In this document: positions 19,535 to 28,640 of the stretch, one piece after another
Numbering within the stretch: position 1 is the stretch's first letter
How the letters are laid out: the number at the start of each line of letters is the position of its first letter
Assembly (NCBI RefSeq): GCF_010731895.1
Contig: NZ_AP022596.1
Coordinates: 806,001-870,000 of the forward strand
Length of the DNA: 64,000 nucleotides
From: Mycolicibacterium helvum
GTDB lineage: Bacteria > Actinomycetota > Actinomycetes > Mycobacteriales > Mycobacteriaceae
Direction of reading: 5' to 3'
Made by a program: the position numbers and the translations under genes
Notes under the pieces: generated by a model
Database searches by the model: none
Told to the model about the DNA's origin: nothing
Seen by the model: the letters and a program-made list of their open reading frames with translations, nothing else

Positions 19535-20971
19535 CTGAGTCAGCCACCTGCCGCCGATACAGAGACAGATTCCCTGCCCCGCAGACAGATCGTCCTGCTG
19601 GTGACGGCCCTGGTGTTCTCGCTCATGTCATTCTCGCTGAACGCCACCATGCTTGCGCCTGCTGTCCGCGATATCAACGAGACCCTGGGTCACGGCGCAT
19701 TCGTGGCCATGTCGACGCCGTTCTATCTCGCCGGAGCGATCGCCAATGTGGTGCTGATCCGATGGAGCGACTACATCGGGCGCAAACGCGTGCTGATCGG
19801 CATCGTGATCGTGATGTGCATCGGGACCGTCCTGTGCCTGAGCACATCGCTGCCGATCGTAGTGGTCGGCCGGTTCTTGCAGGGTGCCTCGAACATCACT
19901 TATGGCCTGGCCTTTCTGATCCTGCGGGCTCGGCTGTCCGGCGCGACCTTCGGCATCTGCTGCGGGGTGATGGCGTCCATCAACGGCGGGGTGGCCGGGG
20001 GCGACGCGTTCCTCGCCGGAATCATGACCGACGCCTTCGGCTACCGCTCGATCTTCGCGCTGATCCTGGTCATCGGCCTGATCGCCGTCGCCTTCGTATG
20101 GATGTGGGTTCCCGGCGACCAGCTGGGTGCTCGCAGCGAAGGCCGGATGGACTGGATCGGTGCTGTTTTCATCGCGCTGACCGTCGGTGGCATCACGATG
20201 TTCCTGTCCAATGGCGGACACGCCGGGTGGACCTCGACGCCCGCGCTGATCTGGCTGACGGTCGCCGTCGTGGCGTTCCTCGCCTTGGTCGTGGCGGACA
20301 ACCGGGTGGAGCATCCCCTCGTGGGGCTCAAGCACATCCGAACGCGAGAGGCCTGGCCGCTGATCGTTGTCACCATCCTGGTCATGGGGTCGTTCATGGT
20401 GGTGCTCGGCTTCATCATCCCGAGCATGGCCGAAGACCCGGATTCCGGCTTCGGCCTGAACGCGACGATGACCGCGCTGTTGTTCCTCACCCCGGCAGCG
20501 GTGGTGCAGGTCCTCACCGCACCGTTTGTTGGCCGCTTCGCCGTCCGCATCGGTTTCGTCACCGTGATGCGCGCCGGCATCGTCGCGACGATCGTGGTGA
20601 TCGCGCTGATGGCGATCTTCGCCGACCACAAGTATGCGGTGGTGGCACTGATGGTGGTCTTTGGATTCACCTGCACCGCAGTGGTTCTCACGCCGCTGAG
20701 TTCACTGGGCGTACTACAGGCATCCGACGAGGAGCCCGGCGCCCTACCCGGCATCGCCAATGCCAGCTACGGCATGGGCTTCTCGCTGGGATTCGCGTGG
20801 GCCGGGCCGATCGTCGGCTCCGGCACCGATACCTCGTTCCAGCAGGCGTTTTGGACCTGCGTCGCCATCGGCGTCATCGCGCTGGTTTTCAGCTTCGTCC
20901 TGCGACCGAAACCGCTTGCTAGCGCGGCTGTCTCCCCCGGCGGTTCGACAGCTCACCAACCATCGCATTGA
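19535..20971 (+). CDS. MFS drug exporter (DHA2-like, about 14 TM)
   Basis: Proton-coupled export permease of the major facilitator superfamily. It contains 12-14 hydrophobic segments, a GRxxGRK-like loop (RWSDYIGRKRVLIG) after helix 2, and a GRFLQGAS motif C-type region. Closest overall to the 14-helix DHA2 drug exporters. The start is ambiguous: an in-frame CTG at 19535 follows AGGAG by 7 bases and starts a normal cytoplasmic N-terminus (SQPPAADTE), while the only upstream standard start is a GTG at 19451 inside the preceding 49-aa ORF. I chose the CTG. The 3' end overlaps the convergent PNPOx-family gene by 53 bp. Substrate is unknown. Confidence 0.82.
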   Translation: MSQPPAADTETDSLPRRQIVLLVTALVFSLMSFSLNATMLAPAVRDINETLGHGAFVAMSTPFYLAGAIANVVLIRWSDYIGRKRVLIGIVIVMCIGTVLCLSTSLPIVVVGRFLQGASNITYGLAFLILRARLSGATFGICCGVMASINGGVAGGDAFLAGIMTDAFGYRSIFALILVIGLIAVAFVWMWVPGDQLGARSEGRMDWIGAVFIALTVGGITMFLSNGGHAGWTSTPALIWLTVAVVAFLALVVADNRVEHPLVGLKHIRTREAWPLIVVTILVMGSFMVVLGFIIPSMAEDPDSGFGLNATMTALLFLTPAAVVQVLTAPFVGRFAVRIGFVTVMRAGIVATIVVIALMAIFADHKYAVVALMVVFGFTCTAVVLTPLSSLGVLQASDEEPGALPGIANASYGMGFSLGFAWAGPIVGSGTDTSFQQAFWTCVAIGVIALVFSFVLRPKPLASAAVSPGGSTAHQPSH

Positions 20972-21593
20972 CCGACGGTGGCACCGGGGTAGCGGGATCG
21001 CAGTCCGGTGCGCGTTGCGGCTCGCCGTAGATCGTGGCCAACGGGACCACCCCGGCCCATGCCCCGGCGGCGACATCGTCATCGTCGTCCTCGGGCCACC
21101 CGTCACCGATCTTGAGCGACCAGTTGTCGCCCGTGATCGGCATCCGCAGCGCCATGGTCGCGGCGAGCTCCTTGCGGGAGCTGGCCCGCAGTTCGGCCAC
21201 CCGGCCGGGGATGAACGTGTCCGTCAGCGTCTCGAGGTAGGACACCTTGTCGGCGTCGGGGATCGGCTCGAAGGTCCCGAACAGCACCGCACTGCGGAAC
21301 TGGAAGGAGGATTCGAATCCGCTGCGCGCCACCAGAACTCCATCGAGTGCCGTGACCGAGACCGCGGCGGCCGCACCACCGGCCAGCTGACGCATCCACG
21401 GTGAGCCCGTCGATCCGTGGATGACCAGTTCGTTCTCGATGCGGGCGAAGCCGGTCGGAAAGATCACCGGGTGTCCGTCGCGGATCAACGCGATGGTTGC
21501 CAGCGGGGTCGCGTCGAGCAGCTCATCGAGCCGGGCGCGCGAGGTGTGCTGTTTCTCGGGTAGACGGCTGACCGTTGTGGATGGTTGCGACAT
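20919..21593 (-). CDS. Pyridoxamine 5'-phosphate oxidase-family FMN protein
   Basis: Split-barrel flavin protein of 224 residues. Recognisable parts are the N-terminal [24 protein letters not shown] strand region, the [12 protein letters not shown] motif and the [12 protein letters not shown] segment, as in PNPOx-like proteins that bind FMN or F420. The C-terminus is variable and charged, with a run of five aspartates. It starts 4 bp after the stop of the upstream pseudogene and was probably its operon partner. Its 3' end overlaps the convergent MFS gene. Likely a redox enzyme of unknown substrate; true PNP oxidase activity is not implied. Confidence 0.75.
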   Translation of the reverse strand: MSQPSTTVSRLPEKQHTSRARLDELLDATPLATIALIRDGHPVIFPTGFARIENELVIHGSTGSPWMRQLAGGAAAAVSVTALDGVLVARSGFESSFQFRSAVLFGTFEPIPDADKVSYLETLTDTFIPGRVAELRASSRKELAATMALRMPITGDNWSLKIGDGWPEDDDDDVAAGAWAGVVPLATIYGEPQRAPDCDPATPVPPSVNAMVGELSNRRGRQPR

Positions 21594-21597
21594 GGCC

Positions 21598-22636
21598 CTA
21601 CTGTCGCACGGGCCGCAGCGCGGCGCGCGTGAGGTCGGAACGCGTCGGGTAGCCGTCGATGGCCATGATCAGATCCGCCTCGGCCAGCATCGAGCGCAGC
21701 ACGTGCACGATTCCGTCGGTGCCGGCCAGTGCAGCGCCGTACGCGTACGGCCGGCCGATGCCGACCGCCTTGGCGCCCACCGTGGTTAGAGCAGTAGATG
21801 CCGTCGACGCCGGCGTCGATCGCGCGGCGGGCATCATCAGGATGACAGATACCCTTGAGGATCAACGGAAGCGACGTCAACGACCGCAGCCACGGTAAGT
21901 CGTTCCAGGTCAACGAATTTCCAAAGTCGCTGACCCAGGGCAGTACGGCATTGCGCGGATCGGCGTCGATATCGCCGTCGACCTTGGCGCGGAACACCGG
22001 GTCGCTGATGTAGTTGGACAGGCACATTCCGCGCAGCTGCGGGAAGTTCGAGGTCGACAGGTCGCGCGGACGCCAGCCCGGCACCCAGGTGTCCAGGGTC
22101 ACCACGATTCCGGTGTATCCAGCGACTTCAGCGCGGTGGACGAAGCTCTCCGCCATCTCGCGATCGACCGGGGTGTACAGCTGGAAAAGACCTGGGGTGT
22201 CGCCGAATTGGGCCGCTACTTCTTCCAGCGGATCCATCGTCAGCGTCGAGACGCACATCGGCACTCCGGTGACTGCCGCGGCGCGCGCGGCAGCGAGGTC
22301 GCCGTGTTTGTCGATCGTGCACAAGCCGATCACCCCGATCGGCGCCATGAATACCGGCGCCGGCCAGCGCTGGCCCCACAGTTCGACGGACAGGTCCCGC
22401 TCAGTGGCGCCGACCAGCATCCGCGGTATCAAACCCCATTGCTCGAAGGCCGTGACGTTGGCGCGCTGTGTGCGCTCATCACCGGCGCCACCGGCGACAT
22501 ATGACCAAATTGACGGTGAAAGAGCTTGGGCAGCACGGTCTTCCAGTTCCGCGAACGACATCGGCAGACTGGGCAATATGCCGGCGAGGCCCTGAAAGTA
22601 GATCTCGAGCTGGTAGTTCCCGTACGGCTGGGTCAT
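21598..22636 (-). pseudogene. FMN alpha-hydroxy-acid oxidase (lactate 2-monooxygenase-like), disrupted by internal deletion
   Basis: The first part, from the ATG at 22636 with AGAAGGAC upstream, reads as a normal FMN-dependent alpha-hydroxy-acid oxidase down to the active-site SNHGGRQ. There the frame changes. A second frame resumes at [14 protein letters not shown] and continues to the expected C-terminus (stop at 21598). Compared with the family, about 40-45 residues are missing at the junction (about 21769-21778), including the FMN-phosphate loop. The junction GGCGCCAAG fits both the SNHGGRQA side and the LGAKAV side, so a microhomology deletion is likely. In the unshifted frame, translation would run into the next gene to 21485. 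A functional enzyme is very unlikely. Confidence 0.85.
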
Positions 22637-22688
22637 GACTCGTCCTTCTAGCGCGAGATCGACGTAATGGCGACTTCTACTCGACTTT

Positions 22689-23603
22689 CTACGCCGAAAT
22701 GTCGGTTTGGGCGGAAATCTCACCAACAAGATCCGCGACGCGGCGCAGCTGACCGATATCGGTACTGGTCGGGATCAGGTGCAGCTCGCTGGTGCCGATC
22801 TCAGCGAACCCGCGCAACACCGCGACGAGTTCGGCGTCGGTGCCCGCCCAGCCGGTGGTCGGGGCCATCGCCTCGACGTACTCCCGGGGAATCCAGTTCA
22901 TGTAGTGCAGCAGGTGCTGGGTGACTTGCGCGCGCGGCGCGTCACCGTCGCCGATGGCGAACCAAAACGACGTCGCGAGATGGGGTTTGGGCTTGTCTGC
23001 GGCGGCCCACGCATCACGGGCGACGTCGAACAGCTCGCTCTGCTTGTCGAGGTCGAGGTCCAACGAGATTCCAGTGATGCCGTCGGCCCACTGCGCTGCA
23101 CTACGCAGGGTCTTGGGCCCGGTGGTGCCGACCAGCAGCCGCGGACCGCCGTCGCGGGCAGGCCTGGGCCCGACCGGCAACACCGATTCGGTGACCTTCT
23201 CCCCCGCCCACACCCGCTTCATGACCGCCACCCGCTCGGCCATCTCCCGCATGGTCTGGGTCTTCGGGTCGGCGCCGGCGGCGCGATAGTCTTCGTGGCG
23301 ACCGCCCACGCCGATGCCAACGGTCAGCCGCCCGCCACTGAGTAGGTCGCCGGTCGCCAGCGCCTTGGCCAGCATCACCGGATTGTGCAACTGGGGAACC
23401 ACCACGGTGGCCACCAACGGCACTCGCTCGGTCCATCCGGACAGCGCGCCCAGCAATGTCAGCGAATCCGGATTAGCGAAGGCGATCCGCTCACCCCAGC
23501 ACAGCGAGGAGAACGGTCCCTCGTCGATCGTCTGGGCCCATTTCTTGAGGATCTTCGCGTCGACATCCGGTTCCATCACCGGCAGGGTCATCCCAATCTG
23601 CAC
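22689..23603 (-). CDS. LLM-class (F420-dependent type) oxidoreductase
   Basis: Luciferase-like TIM-barrel flavin enzyme of 304 residues. It shows family segments such as [12 protein letters not shown] at the start, [42 protein letters not shown] and [15 protein letters not shown]. Mycobacterial members commonly use F420, but the cofactor cannot be proved from these motifs. GTG at 23603 is chosen; an ATG lies four codons in. Divergent from the VOC-family gene with 67 bp between starts, and 52 bp upstream of the oxidase pseudogene on the same strand. Substrate unknown. Confidence 0.85.
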   Translation of the reverse strand: MQIGMTLPVMEPDVDAKILKKWAQTIDEGPFSSLCWGERIAFANPDSLTLLGALSGWTERVPLVATVVVPQLHNPVMLAKALATGDLLSGGRLTVGIGVGGRHEDYRAAGADPKTQTMREMAERVAVMKRVWAGEKVTESVLPVGPRPARDGGPRLLVGTTGPKTLRSAAQWADGITGISLDLDLDKQSELFDVARDAWAAADKPKPHLATSFWFAIGDGDAPRAQVTQHLLHYMNWIPREYVEAMAPTTGWAGTDAELVAVLRGFAEIGTSELHLIPTSTDIGQLRRVADLVGEISAQTDISA

Positions 23604-23670
23604 GAACGCGATTCTGGCATGGCGGGCGCGGGCTCCCGCGCCGATCTCATCTACTGAGAGGATGGGTCAC

Positions 23671-24084
23671 ATGCCGATTGCCACCACCGCCGTCGCCCAC
23701 CTGCGGCTGACGGTCACCGACATCAGCGCCTCGCGCCGGTTCTACGAGAGCGTGTTCGGCTGGCCCGTGTTTGCCGCACTGCCCGACGATGCCGACGACG
23801 CGACCCGCGAACAACTCGCGTTCCTCTTCGGCGGCGTGATCTACGACATCGGCGACGCGCTGATCGGGCTGCGGCCAACCGGGGCCGGAACCTTCGACGA
23901 GGATCGGGTTGGGCTCGACCACCTGGCCTTTCGGCTGCCCAGCCTGGGCGAGCTCGAGCGGGCCGCGGCGCACCTGGACGAGCTCGGCATCGGCCATGAG
24001 CCGATCAAAGACATCGGGGTGGCCTACATCCTGGAGTTCCGGGATCCCGACAACATCGCCTTGGAGCTGACCGCCCCCAAGTAG
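23671..24084 (+). CDS. VOC-family protein (glyoxalase/bleomycin resistance fold)
   Basis: Single-domain metal-binding fold protein of 137 residues. The two beta-alpha-beta modules are visible: HLRLTVTDISASRRFYESVFG at the N-terminus, and GLDHLAFRLPSLGELERAA plus the C-terminal EFRDPDNIALEL. Metal ligands in the family are His in each module and Glu near the end; here HLRL, DHLAF and ALEL supply candidates. ATG at 23671 has GAGAGG upstream; an ATG three codons earlier sits too close to that site. It ends 4 bp before the convergent TDT transporter gene. It could be a glyoxalase, dioxygenase or resistance protein. Confidence 0.82.
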   Translation: MPIATTAVAHLRLTVTDISASRRFYESVFGWPVFAALPDDADDATREQLAFLFGGVIYDIGDALIGLRPTGAGTFDEDRVGLDHLAFRLPSLGELERAAAHLDELGIGHEPIKDIGVAYILEFRDPDNIALELTAPK

Positions 24085-24088
24085 CAGA

Positions 24089-25213
24089 TTAGGGCGCCGG
24101 ATCCTTGCGAGCCCGGATCGGCCCTGGACTCGGCGGCGGGTTGAGCAGATTGCCGCGCAAGCTGCCCCGGGCGGTGCGCACCGCGACCAGAAGCCAGGTG
24201 CTCAGCAACCCGACGTAGGCGATCACGGCGGCCACCTTGAACGCGGGCAGCTGCGTGTGCACGGCCAGCTGCGTGGTGCCCGTGACGAAGGTGCCGACCG
24301 GGAAGGTCAGGCTCCACCAAGTCAGCGCAAACGGCATACCGCGGCGCAGCGTGCGAACCGTCAGCGAGGTGGCCAGGGCGATCCACAACACCGCAAAGCC
24401 CCACATCGGCACCCCGAAGATGACCGCGAAGGCGTTCATGCTCTGGGCCAGCTCCGGCGGGACGGCCCGGGCTGCGTTCAGGCCGAGAAGCCCTGCCGCG
24501 GTGATGGATTGGCCGATCGGGCCGAGCACGATCCACAGCGTGGGCACCCTTGCGGTGCCCGACGTTCCGTAGAGCGCGAGCCTGCTCCAGATCAGAGTGA
24601 TGATGATGAGCGCGGCCACCAACGACAGCCCGAACATCGCATAGCAGCCGTAGAGCATGGTGGTACGCCCGGTGCCGGGCACCATGTGCGGGATGAGCAA
24701 CGCGCCATTGGCCGCCGAGACCATCGGCGGCACCACCGGCATCAGCCAGCCGCCGAATGCGGCGTCAGGCTCGACGTTGTGCTGGGTGAACATCAGGAAC
24801 GGAATACTCACGGCGGTGAACAGGCCCCCGATGGTGCCGGCGATCCACAGCACCCAGCCAAGGTCGACCGCGAGCTGTTCGCCGATGAGTTCGTGACCGA
24901 TCAGCACGGCGCCGCCGCCAACGGTCATCAACGCCATCGGCGCCGCCCCGTAGAAGTGCGCCATCTGCGGGTTCCGGGCGTGGGTGCGGGCGACCGTCGG
25001 ATGCCGCAACCAGTGCACGCCCACCAACGCGAGCAGCACGACCAGCAGCACTGCGGCGAACACCCAGACCACCTCGGCGAAGCCGCGCAACCCCCACAGA
25101 TGGATCGGCAACGTCGCACCGGCGGTCGCCACGATTCCGGTGCCCATAACCGATGCGAACCAGTTGGGTCCGATATTGCCGAGCATCTCGACCCGGCCAT
25201 GCGATGTTGCCAT
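24089..25213 (-). CDS. TDT-family transporter (TehA/SLAC1/Ssu1-like)
   Basis: Polytopic membrane protein of 374 residues with about ten hydrophobic helices and the family opening NIGPNWFASVMGTGIVA. This family includes tellurite/dicarboxylate transporters, anion channels and sulfite exporters. Further typical parts are GALLIPHMVPGTGR and FPVGTFVTGTTQLA. The ATG at 25213 places the conserved GPNWFA segment 15 residues in; another ATG seven codons upstream is possible. Its nearest upstream neighbour on the same strand is an Rrf2 regulator. Sulfite export is an attractive guess, given that sulfate assimilation genes lie about 4 kb upstream, but it is not shown by the sequence. Confidence 0.82.
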   Translation of the reverse strand: MATSHGRVEMLGNIGPNWFASVMGTGIVATAGATLPIHLWGLRGFAEVVWVFAAVLLVVLLALVGVHWLRHPTVARTHARNPQMAHFYGAAPMALMTVGGGAVLIGHELIGEQLAVDLGWVLWIAGTIGGLFTAVSIPFLMFTQHNVEPDAAFGGWLMPVVPPMVSAANGALLIPHMVPGTGRTTMLYGCYAMFGLSLVAALIIITLIWSRLALYGTSGTARVPTLWIVLGPIGQSITAAGLLGLNAARAVPPELAQSMNAFAVIFGVPMWGFAVLWIALATSLTVRTLRRGMPFALTWWSLTFPVGTFVTGTTQLAVHTQLPAFKVAAVIAYVGLLSTWLLVAVRTARGSLRGNLLNPPPSPGPIRARKDPAP

Positions 25214-25364
25214 AAGCCAGAGACGGTACGGCATACGCCGACCGCAATTGGGGATGCCGGCGTTGGTTGCACGGTGTTGCCGAAAGCGCTTGAGCGGTAA
25301 GGGTAATGGCAATTTCACTGAACCACACCAGGCCGTACCGCTCCGGGGCCGGCTAAGGCATGTA

Positions 25365-25838
25365 TCAGCCGCTGTGGCCGCGCCGATCTTCCTGGCCCAG
25401 GTAGTCGTGGGCAAGCCCGGCGACGTGGTCGGGCAGTTGACCGCTGGCCACATCGGCCAGGCTGGTTTCCTCGAGTACCGAACGCATACTGGCACGCAAC
25501 GCCCGCCACACATCGGTCAGCGCCGCCGTCGGTCCGCTGTAGGGCAAGTCCCCCAGGCCGATGTCGCGCACGCTCGCCAACGGCCCGTCGATACAGCGCA
25601 AAACATCGGCGATGCTGATATCCGCGGCCGGGCGGCCCAACTCGTAGCCGCCGTCGCGTCCGCGGTGGCTGCGTACCAGCCGGTCGGTACGCAGGTCGGA
25701 CAGGATGTCGACCAGGAACTGTGCCGGGATGCCCTGCGCTTTGGCTAGATCGTCGGTCTTGACCAGCGCACCGGTATCGACGGATGCGAGCTGGATCATG
25801 GCGCGGACGGCGTACTCGGCCTTCGCTGACATCCGCAT
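25365..25838 (-). CDS. Rrf2-family transcriptional regulator (Rv1287-like)
   Basis: Winged-helix regulator of 157 residues. It starts [18 protein letters not shown], then a helix-turn-helix with [15 protein letters not shown] and a wing with [15 protein letters not shown]. Only one cysteine lies in the effector region (VLRCIDGP), so the three-cysteine Fe-S ligand set of IscR and NsrR is absent. In M. tuberculosis the homologue Rv1287 sits next to cysN, as I recall; here about 4 kb of other genes separate it from cysNC. A role in sulfur or redox control is inferred from that synteny. Start is the first of two adjacent ATGs. Confidence 0.88.
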   Translation of the reverse strand: MRMSAKAEYAVRAMIQLASVDTGALVKTDDLAKAQGIPAQFLVDILSDLRTDRLVRSHRGRDGGYELGRPAADISIADVLRCIDGPLASVRDIGLGDLPYSGPTAALTDVWRALRASMRSVLEETSLADVASGQLPDHVAGLAHDYLGQEDRRGHSG

Positions 25839-25878
25839 GCCGCGAATTCTGCCACTGTCCGCTAGGCAGCCGCCCCAG

Positions 25879-26955
25879 CTAGTGCCGATGCGGCCGTGCC
25901 GGCTTCGGCGGCGCCGCGGCCTTGGGCAAGGCATTGCCGAGGTGCTCCAATGCGTCACGCGCCTGGTTCAGCGAGTCACGGACCTGGCTCAGCGTTGCCT
26001 CGGCGCGCTGCCGCAACGGGGATTGGGGAGCCTTCTTATGCGGGACGGCCTTGTTGCCGTCGCTGAGGTCGGTGGCGCCATTGACTGTCGCGTGTTTCGT
26101 TAGGCCCGGGTCAGTTCGGTCGGTGGAGGCTGCCGGCTTGGTGGTGACGGTGGTTCCGCGACCGTGGCCCAACGTGGCCTGTGACGATGTCGTGCGGTCG
26201 ACGGGTGCAGGTCGCGTGACGGGCACGATCCGGGGCGGGGCTGGCACGGACCGCCGAAGGCGATCGGCCAGCTCGGTCAGCTGCTTGCGGACTTCGGTGC
26301 GGATCTCCTGGACGGCCATCGACGGCGGCGCGAGGGGCGCCGCCACCGCCCGCAGCGCTGCGGTGATGGTGGTGTCGACACCATGGGTCAATGTCGCCAG
26401 CGTCTCTGCGATGCGCTTGGGTGAGGCCGGGGCAATCGTTCCGGCTTCGTTGGTGACTTCGACCGCCTTAACACTGACGTAGCCGACGTAGTCGCCGACC
26501 GACGTCACGGCGTGCCGCAGGGCGCGGTCATCGATGGTTGCGGCGGGCAGGTTGGTCGCGACGACGTTCGTCAGAGCGCCGCTGAGCAGGTCCGCGACCG
26601 CCTTGGGCAGCACGGACGGCGGTGGAGGCGCAGCAGGCGCCGACGCTGCGTCCACGACGGGCCGGACCCGGGACGCTTCCTTAACCGCTCGACCGCTGAG
26701 CAAGGTGACGTTAGTGACAACGCCGGCGACCGATCTCTTGAACAGGATCGCCGGACCCGAGTCGGCGGGATTCCGCGCGAGCGCAGCGAATAGCGCCCGG
26801 TCGAGGGCGGCGTTGGACACCGCGCTGTCGCCCGAGAGCTTCACCGCGGGAACGCGAATATCCGAGGGCGGCGCCGAAACCGGATTGGCAACCACGACGG
26901 TCGCGACGACAAGCGCCATCCCCGTGGAGAAAATCGCGCCAATGCCGCGCCGCAC
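25879..26955 (-). CDS. Exported mycobacterial protein of unknown function (358 aa)
   Basis: Predicted secreted protein. It begins with GTG preceded by GGGAGGGGG and has a signal peptide ending near NPVSA. The mature part is Ala/Pro/Val-rich with helical stretches (for example [20 protein letters not shown]) and a basic, low-complexity C-terminus finishing in PKPARPHRH. No enzymatic motif is visible. It lies 40 bp upstream of the Rrf2 gene on the same strand. Its promoter carries the same direct-repeat box as the next exported gene at 27151, so the two are probably co-regulated envelope proteins. Confidence 0.75.
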   Translation of the reverse strand: MRRGIGAIFSTGMALVVATVVVANPVSAPPSDIRVPAVKLSGDSAVSNAALDRALFAALARNPADSGPAILFKRSVAGVVTNVTLLSGRAVKEASRVRPVVDAASAPAAPPPPSVLPKAVADLLSGALTNVVATNLPAATIDDRALRHAVTSVGDYVGYVSVKAVEVTNEAGTIAPASPKRIAETLATLTHGVDTTITAALRAVAAPLAPPSMAVQEIRTEVRKQLTELADRLRRSVPAPPRIVPVTRPAPVDRTTSSQATLGHGRGTTVTTKPAASTDRTDPGLTKHATVNGATDLSDGNKAVPHKKAPQSPLRQRAEATLSQVRDSLNQARDALEHLGNALPKAAAPPKPARPHRH

Positions 26956-27001
26956 GATGGCCCCCTCCCGGCAATTCCAGGCCTATTGCCAGCTTAAGAA
27001 T

Positions 27002-27019
27002 ACCTGAGAAAAAGCTAAG
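27002..27019 (-). promoter_or_regulatory. Direct-repeat regulator box upstream of the 358-aa exported protein
   Basis: On the plus strand this reads ACCTGAG-AAAA-AGCTAAG, so on the transcribed strand CTTAGCT-TTTT-CTCAGGT. The repeat period is 11 bp, one helical turn. It begins 47 bp before the start codon, almost the same place as the perfect version at 28369-28386. Eleven-bp-period direct repeats are typical for OmpR-family response regulators. A TTAAGC element lies just downstream, as in the sister promoter. Confidence 0.55.
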
Positions 27020-27074
27020 AAAGGAGGCTCAATTCCGGGATATTCAATTACACGCATTTGACGCTTACGCAAGA

Positions 27075-27112
27075 CAAGGTGCCCCTTCCTTTCGCAAAGA
27101 AGGGGCACCTTG
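27075..27112 (-). terminator. Strong hairpin terminator after the 390-aa exported protein gene
   Basis: A perfect 14-bp inverted repeat, CAAGGTGCCCCTTC (27075-27088) with GAAGGGGCACCTTG (27099-27112), encloses a 10-nt loop. It lies 38 bp past the stop at 27151 on the minus strand. The tract after the stem is only mildly T-rich, common for mycobacteria. It would insulate the downstream exported-protein gene, which has its own promoter. Confidence 0.8.
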
Positions 27113-27150
27113 TTCCGTGCTTGTTTAGCGCAGTGGACTACTCCTGCGGA

Positions 27151-28323
27151 CTAGTCGGCCGAACCCTTGGCCGCGGCCCTCTTGGAACCGGCGACACCAC
27201 TCTTGGCACCCGACGTGGTCGACTGACTCTTAGCGTGAGTGCCGCCAGCTTTCCCACTGGTGGACGTCCCGCTACCACCGCCGGAATTTCCGTTGCTGAC
27301 GCTGGCGCCACCCGCGGCCGACGACTCCGGCACGGCAGCCGCGCGCAGCGCCGATGCCGACGGGCTCGCCGCAGCGGCGGCGGGCGGCGGAACCGGCGGA
27401 GCCGATCCGGTCTGCGACAGCGCGGTCGCGATGCCGTGAACGGCAGCCTGAATCTCACCGCGGATACTTGGCACCACCGTGCTCGCCCCGGTTTGCACGC
27501 CAGCCCCAACGGTCAGGTTCAGGATTGTTCCCGGAATGCCCTTCGGCCCGAGGAATCCGTCGACAGCAGCGTTCCAGGCTTCCTCCGCATTGCCGTTCGT
27601 GAGGCCGGTGATCACGTTCTGGACCACGGTGCTGAATGCGCCGGCGAGCACCGTTGCTTGCCCAATAGAGCTCTGAACAACCAGGTTGACCAGCGTGGGA
27701 ACCGCATCGAGTAGGGCGGTACCCCTGGCGACCGCGTTGTCCAGCATGTAGCTGCCACTGGCGAGCGCAACCGCGCCGGCATTGACGAACGGAGTTACGA
27801 TCGCGGCCTGCAATGTGGCGACCGCGCCGGGGATATCCCCCGACAGCGCCTGCTGGGTGGCCGTGACGAACGCCCCCGGCAGATTCCACACCGCTTCGCT
27901 GCCAATCAACGCTATCGTCGTCGCGGCGTTCGCCGCGCTCTCGAGAGACGCCGCCCCGTTGTACCCGAGTTGACTGATGATCGGCAGGCGGTCATTGATC
28001 ACCTGCGGGAGCAGACCGACGGCGTTGAACTGGTAGCCGACCTTTGCAATGCCGACGCCAGTGGCGTCGAAGAGCCCGCCGAGGTCGGTGTAGCCGGCAG
28101 TGGTGTTATCAGCACTCAACAGCCACTGATTGAGGGAGTTTAAAGTACCGATGAGTTCGGACAGCGGGCTGTCGAAGCCCGCCAGCGTGACCTGAGCGGC
28201 AGACGGCAGCTGCAGGTCGGGCAAGGCCAGATTGGCCTGCGTTACGGGTGTCATTGCAATGGCACTGGCGCCGACGATCGCGGCGGTTCCCGCAATGAGC
28301 TGAGAGCGTAAGGAAATTTGCAT
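27151..28323 (-). CDS. Exported mycobacterial protein of unknown function (390 aa)
   Basis: Predicted secreted protein with signal peptide MQISLRSQLIAGTAAIVGAS, cleaved near TQA-NL. The mature body is hydrophobic and Ala/Gly/Asn-rich, with helical repeats such as SPLSELIGTLNSLNQWLLS and GLLPQVINDRLPII. A low-complexity Gly/Ser/Lys/Ala tail follows from about residue 300. I have no function; the composition resembles PE/PPE-associated surface proteins without a PE or PPE domain. ATG at 28323 has GGAAGGGAT upstream. An upstream extension of the frame lacks a signal peptide. It has its own regulated promoter region and a strong terminator, so it is monocistronic. Confidence 0.8.
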   Translation of the reverse strand: MQISLRSQLIAGTAAIVGASAIAMTPVTQANLALPDLQLPSAAQVTLAGFDSPLSELIGTLNSLNQWLLSADNTTAGYTDLGGLFDATGVGIAKVGYQFNAVGLLPQVINDRLPIISQLGYNGAASLESAANAATTIALIGSEAVWNLPGAFVTATQQALSGDIPGAVATLQAAIVTPFVNAGAVALASGSYMLDNAVARGTALLDAVPTLVNLVVQSSIGQATVLAGAFSTVVQNVITGLTNGNAEEAWNAAVDGFLGPKGIPGTILNLTVGAGVQTGASTVVPSIRGEIQAAVHGIATALSQTGSAPPVPPPAAAAASPSASALRAAAVPESSAAGGASVSNGNSGGGSGTSTSGKAGGTHAKSQSTTSGAKSGVAGSKRAAAKGSAD

Positions 28324-28640
28324 TTCGATCCCTTCCGGGCGTGGATCAACACTGATGAAGCTAAACGTACCTGAGAAAAACCTGAGGGAAAGCAAAATTG
28401 ACGCTTTTGTGCGCAAAAATTTTTGCGCGCCTGTCAAAAGTTTTGTCCGGTTAACTACTTGTTAACTCAATTAGCATCAATGACATCGGCAAACAGGTAG
28501 CCATAGCGCCTGACAGCAATCTTTCGGGACCCCGCGATCGGCGCGTAATCAGCTGCTGCGCCGCACGTTGACGCGCGGGCTGGGTGATTTCTCTCAGGTT
28601 TCGAGCAAGCTTTTCTCAGCTACAGCCCACGTTGGTCGAA
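28324..28640. promoter_or_regulatory. AT-rich promoter region of the 390-aa exported protein gene
   Basis: This 317-bp gap has no gene but is rich in sites. It holds perfect direct repeats ACCTGAG at 28369 and 28380 and an 18-bp perfect palindrome at 28411-28428, flanked by CTTTTG (28404-28409) and CAAAAG (28435-28440). Two GTTAAC palindromes lie at 28450-28455 and 28461-28466. A further CTCAGGT/CTCAGCT pair in the other orientation, 22 bp apart, lies at 28593-28621. The density of short sites and the marked drop in GC suggest a tightly controlled promoter. Confidence 0.6.
28369..28386 (-). promoter_or_regulatory. Perfect 11-bp-period direct repeat (CTCAGGT box)
   Basis: On the plus strand ACCTGAG-AAAA-ACCTGAG; on the coding strand CTCAGGT-TTTT-CTCAGGT. 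It begins 46 bp before the start codon of the 390-aa exported protein. A candidate binding site for an OmpR-type response regulator such as MprA, which I recall recognises loosely conserved 8-bp direct repeats; that comparison is from memory. A TTTAGCTT element follows on the coding strand. Confidence 0.6.

Noticed and set aside
21485..21597. C-terminal extension of the alpha-hydroxy-acid oxidase frame
   Set aside because: This is out-of-frame reading into the PNPOx-family gene after the deletion; the true C-terminus is in the other frame ending at 21598.
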